This document shows positions 26,523 through 36,532 of a stretch of DNA of 64,000 nt, piece after piece (position 1 is the first letter of the stretch; each line of letters starts with the position of its first letter). Source of the DNA: CAYVTV01 sp964563105. Lineage in GTDB: Bacteria; Bacteroidota; Bacteroidia; Bacteroidales; GCA-2748055. Where the stretch lies: assembly GCA_964563105.1 (NCBI GenBank), contig CAZLXM010000005.1, positions 1-64,000 of the forward strand. Direction: 5' to 3'. A model generated the notes under the pieces. The model ran no database searches, was not told the origin of the DNA, and saw only the letters and a program-made list of their open reading frames with translations. The position numbers were made by a program, and so were the translations under genes.

Positions 26523-27797
26523 ATGCTTACAATTGATAACTATAACTTTTCGGGGAAAAAAGCTCTCATCAGGGTTGATTTCAACGTTCCGCTGAACAGT
26601 AATTTTGAAGTCNNNNNNNNNNNNNNNNNNNNNNNNNNNNNNNTAAGGGGTGCACTGCCTACTATCAGAAAAGTTTTAGATAGCGGCGGCTCTGTAATTT
26701 TAATGTCACATCTGGGTCGTCCTGATGGTAAAGCTCAGGAAAAGTTTTCATTAAAGCATGTTGTTCCTGCAGTAGAAAAAGTTTTAGGCCTTCCGGTTAT
26801 TTTTGCTGGTGACTGCATGGGGGATAAGGCAAAAACAATTACAGCTTCATTAAAACCCGGAGAAGTTGTTTTATTGGAGAATCTCCGGTTTTATGAAGAG
26901 GAAGAAGGGAAAGCATATCATCTTGCAAAAGATGCAAGTGAAGAAGAAAAAAAGGCAGCAAAATCAGTAGTAAAGGAAAAGCAGAAAGAGTTCACCAAAC
27001 AACTCGCTTCTTATGCCGATTGTTATATAAATGATGCTTTTGGCACAGCTCATCGTGCACATGCTTCTACAGCCCTTGTGGCTGCATATTTTCCAGGTAA
27101 TAGTATGTTTGGCTATCTTATTACCAACGAGCTCAATGCTATGGAAAAAGTCCTTTTAAAAGCAGATAAGCCATTTACTGCTATAATGGGTGGAGCAAAA
27201 GTTTCGGATAAAATATTGGTTATTGAAAATTTGCTTGATAAAGTTGATAACCTTATTATAGGAGGAGGAATGACTTATACATTTATCAAAGCAAGAGGGG
27301 GGGAAATAGGGAAATCCCTGTGTGAGGAAGATAAACTTGATATAGCAAATGATTTAATTAAAAAAGCCCTGGCTAAAGGTGTAAAATTAATCCTCCCTGT
27401 TGATCAGATTCTTGCTGATAAGTTTGATAATGACGCCAGTGTCAAACCTGCCCCCATTGATGAAGGTGTAGATGGATGGTTAGGCCTTGATATTGGTGAA
27501 AAAACAATTCAACTTTATTCTGAGATAATTGAAAATTCAAAAACAATTCTTTGGAATGGGCCAATGGGAGTATTTGAAATGCCTAATTTTCAAAAAGGGA
27601 CTGTAGCAATTGCAGAAGCTATTGCCAGGGCCACTTCTAAGGGCGCATTCAGCCTTGTCGGAGGAGGGGATTCTGTTGCTGCAGTCAATAAATTTGGCCT
27701 CGCCGATAAGGTAAGTTATGTTTCTACCGGTGGAGGGGCCATGCTCGAATTTATTGAAGGAAAAGAATTACCTGGAATTAAGGCAATCAGAGGCTGA
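26523..27797 (+). CDS. pgk: Phosphoglycerate kinase (contains an assembly gap)
   Basis: This glycolytic enzyme moves phosphate from 1,3-bisphosphoglycerate to ADP. The start (ALIRVDFNVPLN) and the motifs MSHLGRPDG, VLLENLRF, AIMGGAKVSDK and the C-terminal GGGDSVAA are all present. It is 424 codons as assembled, including 11 unknown ones from the 31 Ns at 26613-26643. The conserved sequence there normally has about six residues (TDDTRI-like) between FEV and RGALP, so the gap is probably oversized by five codons. It has its own promoter and stands alone before lepA. Confidence 0.96.
   Translation: MLTIDNYNFSGKKALIRVDFNVPLNSNFEVXXXXXXXXXXXRGALPTIRKVLDSGGSVILMSHLGRPDGKAQEKFSLKHVVPAVEKVLGLPVIFAGDCMGDKAKTITASLKPGEVVLLENLRFYEEEEGKAYHLAKDASEEEKKAAKSVVKEKQKEFTKQLASYADCYINDAFGTAHRAHASTALVAAYFPGNSMFGYLITNELNAMEKVLLKADKPFTAIMGGAKVSDKILVIENLLDKVDNLIIGGGMTYTFIKARGGEIGKSLCEEDKLDIANDLIKKALAKGVKLILPVDQILADKFDNDASVKPAPIDEGVDGWLGLDIGEKTIQLYSEIIENSKTILWNGPMGVFEMPNFQKGTVAIAEAIARATSKGAFSLVGGGDSVAAVNKFGLADKVSYVSTGGGAMLEFIEGKELPGIKAIRG
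26613..26643. other. Assembly gap (31 N) in pgk
   Basis: The gap removes the conserved segment right after the first strand of Pgk. The codon completed by the base after the gap is NTA, compatible with Ile/Leu/Val before RGALP. Frame is kept. Confidence 0.95.
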
Positions 27798-27935
27798 TTT
27801 TTTATGAGTTTAATATATCCTTATTTTTTTTTCGATTTTAAAAATGTTTAAAGGAATATCAAAAATTAAAGAATAAATTAATCGAAGTAAAGTTATAACA
27901 TTTTAACATTCTGTGTTTTAAATTAAATTTAGCGA

Positions 27936-29723
27936 GTGAAGAATATCCGGAATTTTTGTATTATAGCTCATATTGATCATGGAAAAAGTACCCTTGCCGA
28001 CAGGTTATTACAAATAACCGAAACAGTTTCTGAAAGAGATTTTAAGGATCAGGTACTTGATAATATGGATTTGGAGAGGGAAAGAGGTATCACAATTAAA
28101 AGTCATGCCGTTAAGATGTTATATAAATATGAAGATGAAATTTATACACTTAATTTGATTGATACTCCCGGACATGTTGATTTTTCCTATGAAGTATCAC
28201 GGGCAATTGCAGCTTGTGAAGGTGCACTGCTGATAGTAGACGCAACTCAGGGTATCCAGGCCCAGACAATCACAAATTTATATCAGGCTATTGATAATAA
28301 TCTGGAAATTATCCCTGTTCTGAACAAGATGGATATGGAAAGCGCAATGCCCGATGAGGTTAAAGACCAGATAATGGACCTCACCGGTTGTTCAGCGGAT
28401 GATATCATTGAAGCAAGTGGCAAAACCGGGATGGGTGTTGAAACTATATTACATTCAATTATTAAAAAAATCCCGCCCCCCAAAGGGGATATAAATGCTC
28501 CTTTACAAGCTTTGATTTTCGATTCAGTATTTAATCCATTCAGGGGAATTTATGCCTATTTCAGAATTTTTAACGGATGTATCAGAACAGATGATTATGT
28601 AATGTTTTATTCCAATAAAAAGGAATATAATGCCGATGAAATTGGTATACTTGGACTAAGGCCCGAAGCACGGGACATCCTTTGTGCAGGCGATGTGGGT
28701 TATATAATTTCCGGTTTAAAATCTACCAGGGAGGTGAAAGTGGGAGATACTATCACTCATGTTGAAAATCCCTGTTCAAATGCTATTGAAGGATTTTCAG
28801 AAGTTAAACCCATGGTTTTTGCAGGTATTTATCCTGTAGATGCTGATGATTATGAAGACCTTCGTGCTTCCATCGAAAAATTACAATTAAATGATGCTTC
28901 ACTGACATTTGTTCCTGAATCATCTGCTGCTCTGGGTTTCGGATTTAGATGTGGCTTTCTCGGACTTCTTCATATGGAAATAATACAGGAAAGGCTTGAC
29001 CGTGAATTTAATCTGGATGTAATAACAACAGTTCCAAATGTATCATACAGGGTTCTTAACAGAAAAGGAGAAATAATGGATGTACATAATCCATCAGGTC
29101 TCCCCGAAGCAAATTATATAGATTATATTGAAGAACCATATATCAGGGCACAGATAATTTCACAGGCGGAATATGTTGGAACTGTAATGAAGCTTTGCCT
29201 GGATAAAAGAGGAACCCTGATAAACCAAATTTACCTCACAACTAACCGGGTGGAACTTAGTTTTGATATCCCATTGGCCGAAATAGTATTCGATTTCTAT
29301 GATAAACTTAAAAGTATTTCAAAAGGGTATGCATCATTTGACTATTATCCGACTGAATATAAAAAGGCTGATCTCGTAAGACTTGATATTTTATTGAATG
29401 GCGAAATGGTCGATGCACTTTCAACACTTATTCACAGGGTAAATGCTTATGATTTCGGACGAAAGATGTGTGTAAAACTAAAGGAGCTCATTCCCAGGCA
29501 GCAATTTGAGATTGCCATTCAGGCTGCAATAGGATCTAAAATTATAGCCCGTGAAACTGTGAAAGCCCTTCGGAAAGATGTAACAGCTAAATGTTACGGA
29601 GGTGATATTACAAGAAAGCGCAAGCTTCTCGAAAAACAGAAAAAAGGTAAAAAAAGGATGCGTCAGGTAGGAAATATTGAAGTGCCACAAACTGCTTTCC
29701 TGGCTGTTCTTAAACTTGATTAA
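27936..29723 (+). CDS. lepA: Elongation factor 4 (LepA)
   Basis: This ribosomal GTPase promotes back-translocation or helps initiation. It is 595 aa, the family's normal length. G-domain motifs are AHIDHGKST (G1), DTPGHVDF (G3) and NKMDM (G4); the LepA-specific C-terminal domain ends in the Lys-rich KKGKKRMRQVG region. The start is GTG at 27936; no ATG upstream is in frame, and the protein begins KNIRNFCIIAHIDHG exactly as relatives do. Confidence 0.97.
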   Translation: MKNIRNFCIIAHIDHGKSTLADRLLQITETVSERDFKDQVLDNMDLERERGITIKSHAVKMLYKYEDEIYTLNLIDTPGHVDFSYEVSRAIAACEGALLIVDATQGIQAQTITNLYQAIDNNLEIIPVLNKMDMESAMPDEVKDQIMDLTGCSADDIIEASGKTGMGVETILHSIIKKIPPPKGDINAPLQALIFDSVFNPFRGIYAYFRIFNGCIRTDDYVMFYSNKKEYNADEIGILGLRPEARDILCAGDVGYIISGLKSTREVKVGDTITHVENPCSNAIEGFSEVKPMVFAGIYPVDADDYEDLRASIEKLQLNDASLTFVPESSAALGFGFRCGFLGLLHMEIIQERLDREFNLDVITTVPNVSYRVLNRKGEIMDVHNPSGLPEANYIDYIEEPYIRAQIISQAEYVGTVMKLCLDKRGTLINQIYLTTNRVELSFDIPLAEIVFDFYDKLKSISKGYASFDYYPTEYKKADLVRLDILLNGEMVDALSTLIHRVNAYDFGRKMCVKLKELIPRQQFEIAIQAAIGSKIIARETVKALRKDVTAKCYGGDITRKRKLLEKQKKGKKRMRQVGNIEVPQTAFLAVLKLD

Positions 29724-29812
29724 AGTTCTTCACTTGCCTTATTACAGAAATTTTAGCTTTAAAATGAGGTTGATAAAAGGAATCGTCATAAGTGAATAGT
29801 TTGTTTTCTTTG

Positions 29813-29820
29813 TATTTTTG
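29813..29820 (+). promoter_or_regulatory. Promoter -7 box for sprE-porX
   Basis: TATTTTTG matches TAnnTTTG and would give a leader of about 130 bases. That leader contains an AT-rich 9-base hairpin, AAGAAAAAT (29873-29881) with ATTTTTCTT (29889-29897). Confidence 0.4.
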
Positions 29821-29956
29821 TATCGAAAATAAGTTACGGAAAATATAAACATTGAATGAAAAAAGATACCTGAAGAAAAATATTTGACATTTTTCTTTTA
29901 ATAATAAAATATCCTGCTGTTTTTGAAGTTAATTACAGATAAAGCTTTATGTTCAA

Positions 29957-32611
29957 TTGAGATCACATGTATATATTTTATATTTGTTGATTGCTGTGTT
30001 GCTTTCGGCTTGTTCCACAGAAAAAAATACCGCGATTAGCCGTTCTTATCATAATCTTACATCAAAATATAATATTTTTTTTAATGGTAATGAAAGCTTT
30101 AAAAAAGGAGTTGAAAAAGCTGAAAAAAATATAGCAGATAATTATTTACAAATACTTCCTGTTTTTTATTACTCAAATGAGTCTGTTGTCCGTTATGTTT
30201 CATCAGATATGGACAGGGCCCTGTCAAAAGCGGCCAAAGTAATCAGCCTGCATTCAATTACCAGCAAGCCCGAAATGAGGAAAGGCCCTGTTACACAAAG
30301 GGAAAAAGACTTTTATAACTTGAAAGAATATAATAAATGGATTGATGATAATCTTTTATTAATGGGTAAAGCCTATGTTTATAAACGTGAATTTAATATG
30401 GCATTGGAAACTTTTCGCAGGCTGATAACAGATTTCCCCAATGAACAAAACCGTTATGAAGCTTTTATCTGGATGGCAAGGGCATATAATGAACAAAATG
30501 AATTTAAGGAGTCTGAAAGGGTCCTCAAACAAGTAGAAAATGATGCAGCTATGCCAAAAAAATACAGGGAGGATCTGTATATTACATTTGCTGATCTGTT
30601 TATTAAACAGTATAATTATGAAAAAGCATTTCCATGGCTTGAAAAAAGTCTGAATTATACACGAAATAAAAAAACAAAAACCAGATATTCATATATTCTT
30701 GCACAGTTATACCTTGAAACTGAACAATATGAACCTGCTGCTAAAATGTTTAGAGAAGTTATTAAAATGAACCCTCCTTATGAAATGACATTTAATGCAA
30801 GGATAAATATGGTTTCTACTTTCAGGACAGGTAGCGATGAGGGGAAAAGCATTCAGCTACAGTTAAAAAAAATGCTTAAAGATGAAAAAAATACTGAATA
30901 TCTTGACCGGATATATTATGCACTTGGTCACCTCGAGATGAAGCAGGAAAATATTGAAAATGCAATTGATTATTTCAGGATGAGTGTAAATACTGCAAAT
31001 GCAGACTATTTTCAAAAAGGGCAGGCATATCTGACACTGGGAGATTTGTATTATGAACGGAAGGATTATCCCATGGCACAGGCTTATTATGATAGTTCTT
31101 TACAATATATGAATACAGATTATGAAAAATATAATGAGCTGGAGCGAAAAACGATCAGTCTGGGACATCTTGTTAAAAATTTAAAAACCTGTCAGCTTGA
31201 AGATAGCCTGCAAATGCTGGCATCACTCACCGAACAGCAAAGATTAACTATAATTGATAAAATAATTGCCGATATTGTAAAAAAAGAAGAAGAGGATAGA
31301 TTGCAGCAGAGCAGGGAGCAGACGGATACAAGGCATGCACAAATGGTCTTATCACAGGGATTGGCAAGATCAGCTTCCGGAAGTGAAGAAGGGAAATGGT
31401 ATTTCTATAATCTAAATGCTAAAAGTTTTGGACAACCGGAATTCCGTATGCTTTGGGGAAACCGAAGACTTGAAGATAACTGGCGGAGGAAAAATAAACA
31501 GTCAGTGGAAACGTTTTTTGAAACTGCCGAAACTATTGGGAATGAAGATACTATATCGGGAACTGTAACATTAATGAGTAATAAAACCAGAGATTTTTAT
31601 CTTCAGAACATTCCATTAACTGATTCAATGATGGAATTATCTCATTCACGTCTTTCTGAAGCTCTTTTTAATCTTGGGCAAATATATTCCAATGACCTGA
31701 ATGATAAAAACAAGGCTATTGATTCTTATGAGGAATTACTCAAGAAATATCCTGGTGGAAAATACACTCATGACTCTTATTATTACCTGTATGAATTATT
31801 TGATCAGTTAAACGAGCCTTCAAAAGCTAATTATTACAGAGGCCGTCTTATTGATGGATTTCCCGATAGCCCTGTGGTAAAAATGCTTACAGATCCTGAT
31901 TATATTTCACAACTAAAAATTGAAAAACAGAAAGAATATTTATTTTATGATGAAACTTTTAAAGCATTCAATAATAACGATTATCAACTGGTAATAAATA
32001 ATGCTGACAAAGCGCTTTCATCTTATAATGACAATGATCTATTAGCAAGATTCAGCCTCCTGAGAGCTTTAGCAATAGGCGGCATAAATGGCAGGGAAGC
32101 TTTAAAGGACGAAATGATGAAAGTGCAAAATAAATTTCCGGAACATGAAGTAGCATTATACGCAAAGGAGATGACAGATTTTATTTATTCTTCTTCTCCT
32201 GAACTAAAAATTGCCGATAAGCGTGCTTCATCTATAGAATTATATAAAGCAGATAGTTCCACGCCTCACTTTTTTGTATATAGTACCCAAAAAGGAATAA
32301 ACCAGAATCAAATGGATTTTAATATTATTAATTTTAATATTGATAATTTTAATAACTTAAAGCTTTCTATTCAACATGAATTTCTGTCTGAAAGAATATT
32401 GTTTATAATCGGAACTTTCTCCGACTGGTCAGGTGCCTCTAAATATCTGGATTTATTTAGAAACGATGATAATATTTTAAAAGATATTGAAAGTGAGAAT
32501 AATATACTTTTCCTGATATCCCTGGATAATTTCAATATATTAATGAAGGATAAAGATATTGATAAATACCTGATGTTTTATGAAACCCGTATGCCCTCCC
32601 CCAATAACTAA
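29957..32611 (+). CDS. Type IX secretion/gliding TPR lipoprotein SprE/PorW
   Basis: The 884-aa lipoprotein uses a TTG start at 29957. Only this start fits: a stop lies at 29930 and the following residues are a compact lipoprotein signal with lipobox LLSAC (Cys19). After it comes NTAISRSYHNLTSKYNIFFNG, typical of the SprE/PorW N-terminus, then many TPR helices (about residues 110-450 and 580-760) and a beta-rich C-terminal part. PorW/SprE links the outer-membrane and periplasmic parts of the type IX machine. PorX follows after only 5 bases, so the two are cotranscribed. Confidence 0.85.
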   Translation: MRSHVYILYLLIAVLLSACSTEKNTAISRSYHNLTSKYNIFFNGNESFKKGVEKAEKNIADNYLQILPVFYYSNESVVRYVSSDMDRALSKAAKVISLHSITSKPEMRKGPVTQREKDFYNLKEYNKWIDDNLLLMGKAYVYKREFNMALETFRRLITDFPNEQNRYEAFIWMARAYNEQNEFKESERVLKQVENDAAMPKKYREDLYITFADLFIKQYNYEKAFPWLEKSLNYTRNKKTKTRYSYILAQLYLETEQYEPAAKMFREVIKMNPPYEMTFNARINMVSTFRTGSDEGKSIQLQLKKMLKDEKNTEYLDRIYYALGHLEMKQENIENAIDYFRMSVNTANADYFQKGQAYLTLGDLYYERKDYPMAQAYYDSSLQYMNTDYEKYNELERKTISLGHLVKNLKTCQLEDSLQMLASLTEQQRLTIIDKIIADIVKKEEEDRLQQSREQTDTRHAQMVLSQGLARSASGSEEGKWYFYNLNAKSFGQPEFRMLWGNRRLEDNWRRKNKQSVETFFETAETIGNEDTISGTVTLMSNKTRDFYLQNIPLTDSMMELSHSRLSEALFNLGQIYSNDLNDKNKAIDSYEELLKKYPGGKYTHDSYYYLYELFDQLNEPSKANYYRGRLIDGFPDSPVVKMLTDPDYISQLKIEKQKEYLFYDETFKAFNNNDYQLVINNADKALSSYNDNDLLARFSLLRALAIGGINGREALKDEMMKVQNKFPEHEVALYAKEMTDFIYSSSPELKIADKRASSIELYKADSSTPHFFVYSTQKGINQNQMDFNIINFNIDNFNNLKLSIQHEFLSERILFIIGTFSDWSGASKYLDLFRNDDNILKDIESENNILFLISLDNFNILMKDKDIDKYLMFYETRMPSPNN

Positions 32612-32616
32612 TTAAG

Positions 32617-34170
32617 ATGAAAGAGGAAGTAAAAATATTGTGGGTTGATGATGAGATGGATCTTTTAAAACCATATTTGATCTTTTTAGAGGAGAAGGGT
32701 TTCTTAATGTCATCAGTAACAAATGGGCTGGATGCTATAAACAGGATAAAATCCGAAGAATTCGATCTGCTAATATTAGACGAACACATGCCTGGTTTAA
32801 GCGGACTTGAGACTCTGCAACACATTAAGTCCTTTAATCCTTTTCTTCCGGTAATGATGATAACCAAGTCGGAAGAAGAGGATATAATGGATGAAGCTAT
32901 CGGGTCCAAAATTGCTGACTATCTCATTAAACCTGTTAATCCAAGACAAATACTTCTGGCAATAAAAAAGATACTTGAAAACAAAAGATTGATAAGCCGG
33001 AAAACTACCATGGAATACCGGACCCAGTTTGATGAGATTAGCCGGATGATTAATAATGCATTTACATTTAATGAATGGGTTGATATATATAAAAAATTAA
33101 CCTATTGGGAGCTTGAGCTTGAAAGCTCTATGGATGAAACACTTGATGAGGTTCTTGAATTACAACATGAAGAAGCAAACAAGGGTTTTTCCAGATTTAT
33201 CAAATCAAACTATATTAAATGGTTTAGCGATCCAAAAGCTGACAAGCCCTTGATGTCACCCGGTGTTTTTTATTCATCGGTATTCCCCCTTTTGGATAAA
33301 GGAGAAAAGGTTATTGTCTTACTGATTGATAATTTTCGTTTTGATCAGTGGAAAACTTTACAACGGGATATCACAATGTATCTTAAGCTTGAAAAAGAAG
33401 AGTTATATTTTAGTATCCTTCCAACTGCTACCCAATATTCAAGAAATTCAATTTTTGCCGGGTTAATGCCCTGCTCCATTTTCGAGAAATATCCTGAAAT
33501 ATGGGTATTTGATGAAGACGAATCCGGAAAGAATCTAATGGAAAAAGAGTTGTTTGAAAAACAGCTTGCAAGAAGCGGTAAAAAATATAAATTCAATTAT
33601 GAAAAAATAAACAATATTAAAGCCGGTAAAAAACTTACTGAATCTGCTGGCGATCTGTTGAATTATGATCTTAATATTCTCATATATAACTTTGTGGATT
33701 TGCTTTCTCATGCAAGTACCGATATGGAAGTAATTCAGGAATTAGCAAATAATGACAGGGCATACAGGTCCCTGACGCTTTCCTGGTTCAGGCATTCTTA
33801 TCTGCTTGAATTGATTAAGGCAATTGCGGGTAGTGGTGTAAAGGTTATATTAATGACTGATCATGGTGCAATTCGTGTAAATAATCCAATTAAAGTGGTT
33901 GGCGATAAAAAAACTTCTCCCAATTTACGTTATAAAATGGGAAGAAATCTTGCATATAACCCAAAAGAAGTATTTGAGATAAACAAACCGGAACTTATTC
34001 ATCTTCCAAAAGCAAATATTAGTTCTTCCTATATTTTTGCAATGAATTATGATTTTATGGTTTATCCCAATAATTACAATTATTTTGTAAATTATTACCG
34101 TAATACTTATCAGCATGGAGGGATCTCAATGGAAGAAATGTTATTGCCACTTATAAGTATGCAGGCATAA
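32617..34170 (+). CDS. porX: PorX: response regulator with PglZ phosphatase-like domain
   Basis: This 517-aa cytosolic regulator of type IX secretion has an N-terminal receiver domain with acidic pair Asp11-Asp12, phospho-acceptor Asp55 (LLILDEHMP) and Lys105, then a helical linker (about 120-205) and a PglZ/alkaline-phosphatase-like domain (LLIDNFRFDQW, ATQYSRNSIF, LMTDHG). In Porphyromonas PorX is paired with histidine kinase PorY and its PglZ domain has phosphodiesterase activity. No kinase gene is adjacent. It lies 5 bases after sprE/porW and 14 bases before tsaE. Confidence 0.94.
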   Translation: MKEEVKILWVDDEMDLLKPYLIFLEEKGFLMSSVTNGLDAINRIKSEEFDLLILDEHMPGLSGLETLQHIKSFNPFLPVMMITKSEEEDIMDEAIGSKIADYLIKPVNPRQILLAIKKILENKRLISRKTTMEYRTQFDEISRMINNAFTFNEWVDIYKKLTYWELELESSMDETLDEVLELQHEEANKGFSRFIKSNYIKWFSDPKADKPLMSPGVFYSSVFPLLDKGEKVIVLLIDNFRFDQWKTLQRDITMYLKLEKEELYFSILPTATQYSRNSIFAGLMPCSIFEKYPEIWVFDEDESGKNLMEKELFEKQLARSGKKYKFNYEKINNIKAGKKLTESAGDLLNYDLNILIYNFVDLLSHASTDMEVIQELANNDRAYRSLTLSWFRHSYLLELIKAIAGSGVKVILMTDHGAIRVNNPIKVVGDKKTSPNLRYKMGRNLAYNPKEVFEINKPELIHLPKANISSSYIFAMNYDFMVYPNNYNYFVNYYRNTYQHGGISMEEMLLPLISMQA

Positions 34171-34184
34171 ATCAGATCATTGTT

Positions 34185-34616
34185 ATGGAATTAATAATAG
34201 AAAGCCCGGAGACAATTGATAAGCCTGCAGGAGAATTTTTAAAACTCTTTGATAAACACCGAATTTTTGCATTTTATGGTGAAATGGGTGTCGGGAAAAC
34301 CACATTTATTAAAGCTATTTGTAGAGCTGCAGGTATAAAAGATCTTGTAAGCAGCCCTTCATTTGCTTTGATATACGAATACATATCTGAATCAGGGCAA
34401 TTTTTTTATCATTTTGATTTATATAGGATAAAAGAAATAAACGAATTGTATGATATTGGATATGAGGATTATTTTTATGGAGATGGAATTTGTTTAATTG
34501 AATGGCCTGAAAGGGCTGAAGAATTATTACCTCCTGAATGTGTGAGAGTTTATTTTAATGAAAGGGCTGATGGCAGTCGCTTGTTATTAATAAAATTCCC
34601 CTTAATTAATTCTTGA
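34185..34616 (+). CDS. tsaE: tRNA threonylcarbamoyladenosine biosynthesis ATPase TsaE
   Basis: This small ATPase is needed for t6A37 synthesis together with TsaB and TsaD. It is 143 aa, normal. Walker A is GEMGVGKTT at about residues 32-40; the SPSFALIYEY and HFDLYRI motifs and the late CLIEWPE are family hallmarks. It starts 14 bases after porX, probably the same transcript. Confidence 0.95.
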   Translation: MELIIESPETIDKPAGEFLKLFDKHRIFAFYGEMGVGKTTFIKAICRAAGIKDLVSSPSFALIYEYISESGQFFYHFDLYRIKEINELYDIGYEDYFYGDGICLIEWPERAEELLPPECVRVYFNERADGSRLLLIKFPLINS

Positions 34617-34667
34617 TAATATTGATATAATATAGTATATTGCTCTGTTATAAACATTCTAATTCAG

Positions 34668-35891
34668 ATGGAAAAATCTGTATCTTCATCACATGGTTTT
34701 ACTTTTCCTAATGGCGGACTTTTACCAAAAGAGGAAACACTTGAAATTGGAAGGAAACCACAAAGTTTGACAATTGGTATCCCAAAAGAAGATCATCAGG
34801 CTGAAAGCAGGGTAGCCCTTACACCTGAAGCAGTTGAAATACTTGTTAATAACGGGCATGAAGTATTTATTGAGAATGAAGCAGGCAAAGCTGCAAATTA
34901 TACCAATCAGGATTATAGCGAAAAAGGTGCTAAAATAATTTCGGAAAAAGGAGAGATTTATCGTGCCGATATAATTCTTAAAATTGCTCCACCGGTAAAT
35001 GAGGAACTTGACTATCTGAAACATCAGCAAATAATTATTTCTTCTCTTCAATTAACGAATCAGCGTAAAGAATTTATTAATTGCCTGATAAAAAAACGAA
35101 TAACTGCCATTTGTTTTGAGCGGATAAAAGATGAAAATAATTATTATCCTGTAACCCGTTCAATGAGCAGTATTGCCGGTAATACTGCAGTTTTGATCGC
35201 TGCTGAATACCTAAGTAATCAAAGAGGCGGTAAAGGCGTAATGTTGGGCGGAATTACCGGCATAACCCCGACAGAGGTCTTAATACTTGGAGCCGGTACA
35301 GCAGCTGAATATGCCGTACGTGCAGCAATGGGGCTGGGCGCATTTGTAAAAGTGTTTGACAGGAGTGTACATCGCCTTACACGATTACAAAATAATCTTG
35401 GAGTAAGGCTTCATACTTCAATAATTCACGAAAGGGTAATAAGAAAAGCCCTGCAATCTGCTGATGTTATCATAGGTGCAATGCATCTTTCAGAAAAAGG
35501 CCCTAAATATTTTATATCTGAAGATATGGTAAAATTAATGAAAAAGGGTTCTGTAATAGTTGATTTAAGTATTGATCAGGGAGGATGTGTGGAAACATCC
35601 GAAAGGACTTCCCAAACGGACCCTGTTTTTACCAAATATGGAGTTGTTCATTATTGTGTGCCAAATATCCCTTCACGGGTTGCCAGAACAGCAAGTATAG
35701 CCATAAGTAATGTATTCCTTCCCATTTTCCTCAGCCTTGCTGATACAGGAAGCCTCAATGCCATGCTTAAAGAAGACCCGGGGTTCAGACACGGGGTTTA
35801 TGTATATAACGGAATACTTACTAATGATTATATTGGAAAAGTGTTTGATCTTCCTTCCAAAAATATTGATCTCCTAATGGCAGCATTTTAA
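34668..35891 (+). CDS. Alanine dehydrogenase family protein
   Basis: This NAD(P)-dependent dehydrogenase of the alanine dehydrogenase/transhydrogenase family is likely to interconvert alanine and pyruvate plus ammonia. It is 407 aa, with a ~32-residue N-terminal extension beyond the ~370-aa enzymes. The substrate-domain signature ESRVALTP is at residues 46-53 and the Rossmann loop GAGTAAEYA near 207. The Rossmann motif differs from the classical GGGVVGTNA type, so a related amino-acid dehydrogenase is possible. It follows tsaE by 51 bases. Confidence 0.85.
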   Translation: MEKSVSSSHGFTFPNGGLLPKEETLEIGRKPQSLTIGIPKEDHQAESRVALTPEAVEILVNNGHEVFIENEAGKAANYTNQDYSEKGAKIISEKGEIYRADIILKIAPPVNEELDYLKHQQIIISSLQLTNQRKEFINCLIKKRITAICFERIKDENNYYPVTRSMSSIAGNTAVLIAAEYLSNQRGGKGVMLGGITGITPTEVLILGAGTAAEYAVRAAMGLGAFVKVFDRSVHRLTRLQNNLGVRLHTSIIHERVIRKALQSADVIIGAMHLSEKGPKYFISEDMVKLMKKGSVIVDLSIDQGGCVETSERTSQTDPVFTKYGVVHYCVPNIPSRVARTASIAISNVFLPIFLSLADTGSLNAMLKEDPGFRHGVYVYNGILTNDYIGKVFDLPSKNIDLLMAAF

Positions 35892-35915
35892 TAATAGGTT
35901 AAAAAATTATGAATT

Positions 35916-36446
35916 ATGAGACGGATTTTGTTTTCAGCCTGTTATATTTTTATCCTTTCACTCATATCTTGCGAGAAAGATAATCCTGCTGTTAATACAG
36001 GGAAAATTACCATAAGTACACGTAAATATCTTTCCGCAGTTTATTATGTTAAAGGATATTCATTCGAAAACAGGAAATATGTTGATGTTATTTTATTAAC
36101 TGAAGAAGCTGATATTGCCCCTGTTGACTCAATAAACTTATCAGGAAATGCCGTTGGGATAAAACTGTCAGTTCTCAGTAATAACCCAAATGGCTTTTAT
36201 CTCAACGGAAAATTTAGTAATGAAGAAGAAGCAAAAACATTTTTTAAAAATTATAAAACAGCTGATTATCCTTCATCAATCCCGCTTACGGGCCTGCTTG
36301 AGCCTTATGATATATTTACATTAAAAACAATAAAGAATAATTATGTTAAATTTATGATCACAGATGTTCATAAGGTTTCCGATTTCTTTGAAGCTGACAT
36401 CAAATATATTATTCAGAAAAATGGCACAAATGAATTTCCTGAATAA
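35916..36446 (+). CDS. Hypothetical lipoprotein
   Basis: The 176-aa protein has a lipoprotein signal (lipobox LISC, Cys19) and a mixed beta/alpha body with no motif I recognise. It starts 24 bases after the alanine dehydrogenase gene and could be cotranscribed. The ATG at 35916 gives the basic MRR start expected of a signal peptide. Confidence 0.7.
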   Translation: MRRILFSACYIFILSLISCEKDNPAVNTGKITISTRKYLSAVYYVKGYSFENRKYVDVILLTEEADIAPVDSINLSGNAVGIKLSVLSNNPNGFYLNGKFSNEEEAKTFFKNYKTADYPSSIPLTGLLEPYDIFTLKTIKNNYVKFMITDVHKVSDFFEADIKYIIQKNGTNEFPE

Positions 36447-36532
36447 CCTGTGTTCAAAAGTTCAGAATAATTATTTCCCATTAACTTATTACTTTGAACT
36501 GATTTAATTTTTAGTTTGAGATTTCACTTAAT

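Noticed and set aside
32532..32909. Minus-strand open frame across the porW/porX junction
   Set aside because: It is Ser-rich antisense of two recognised genes and has no motif.
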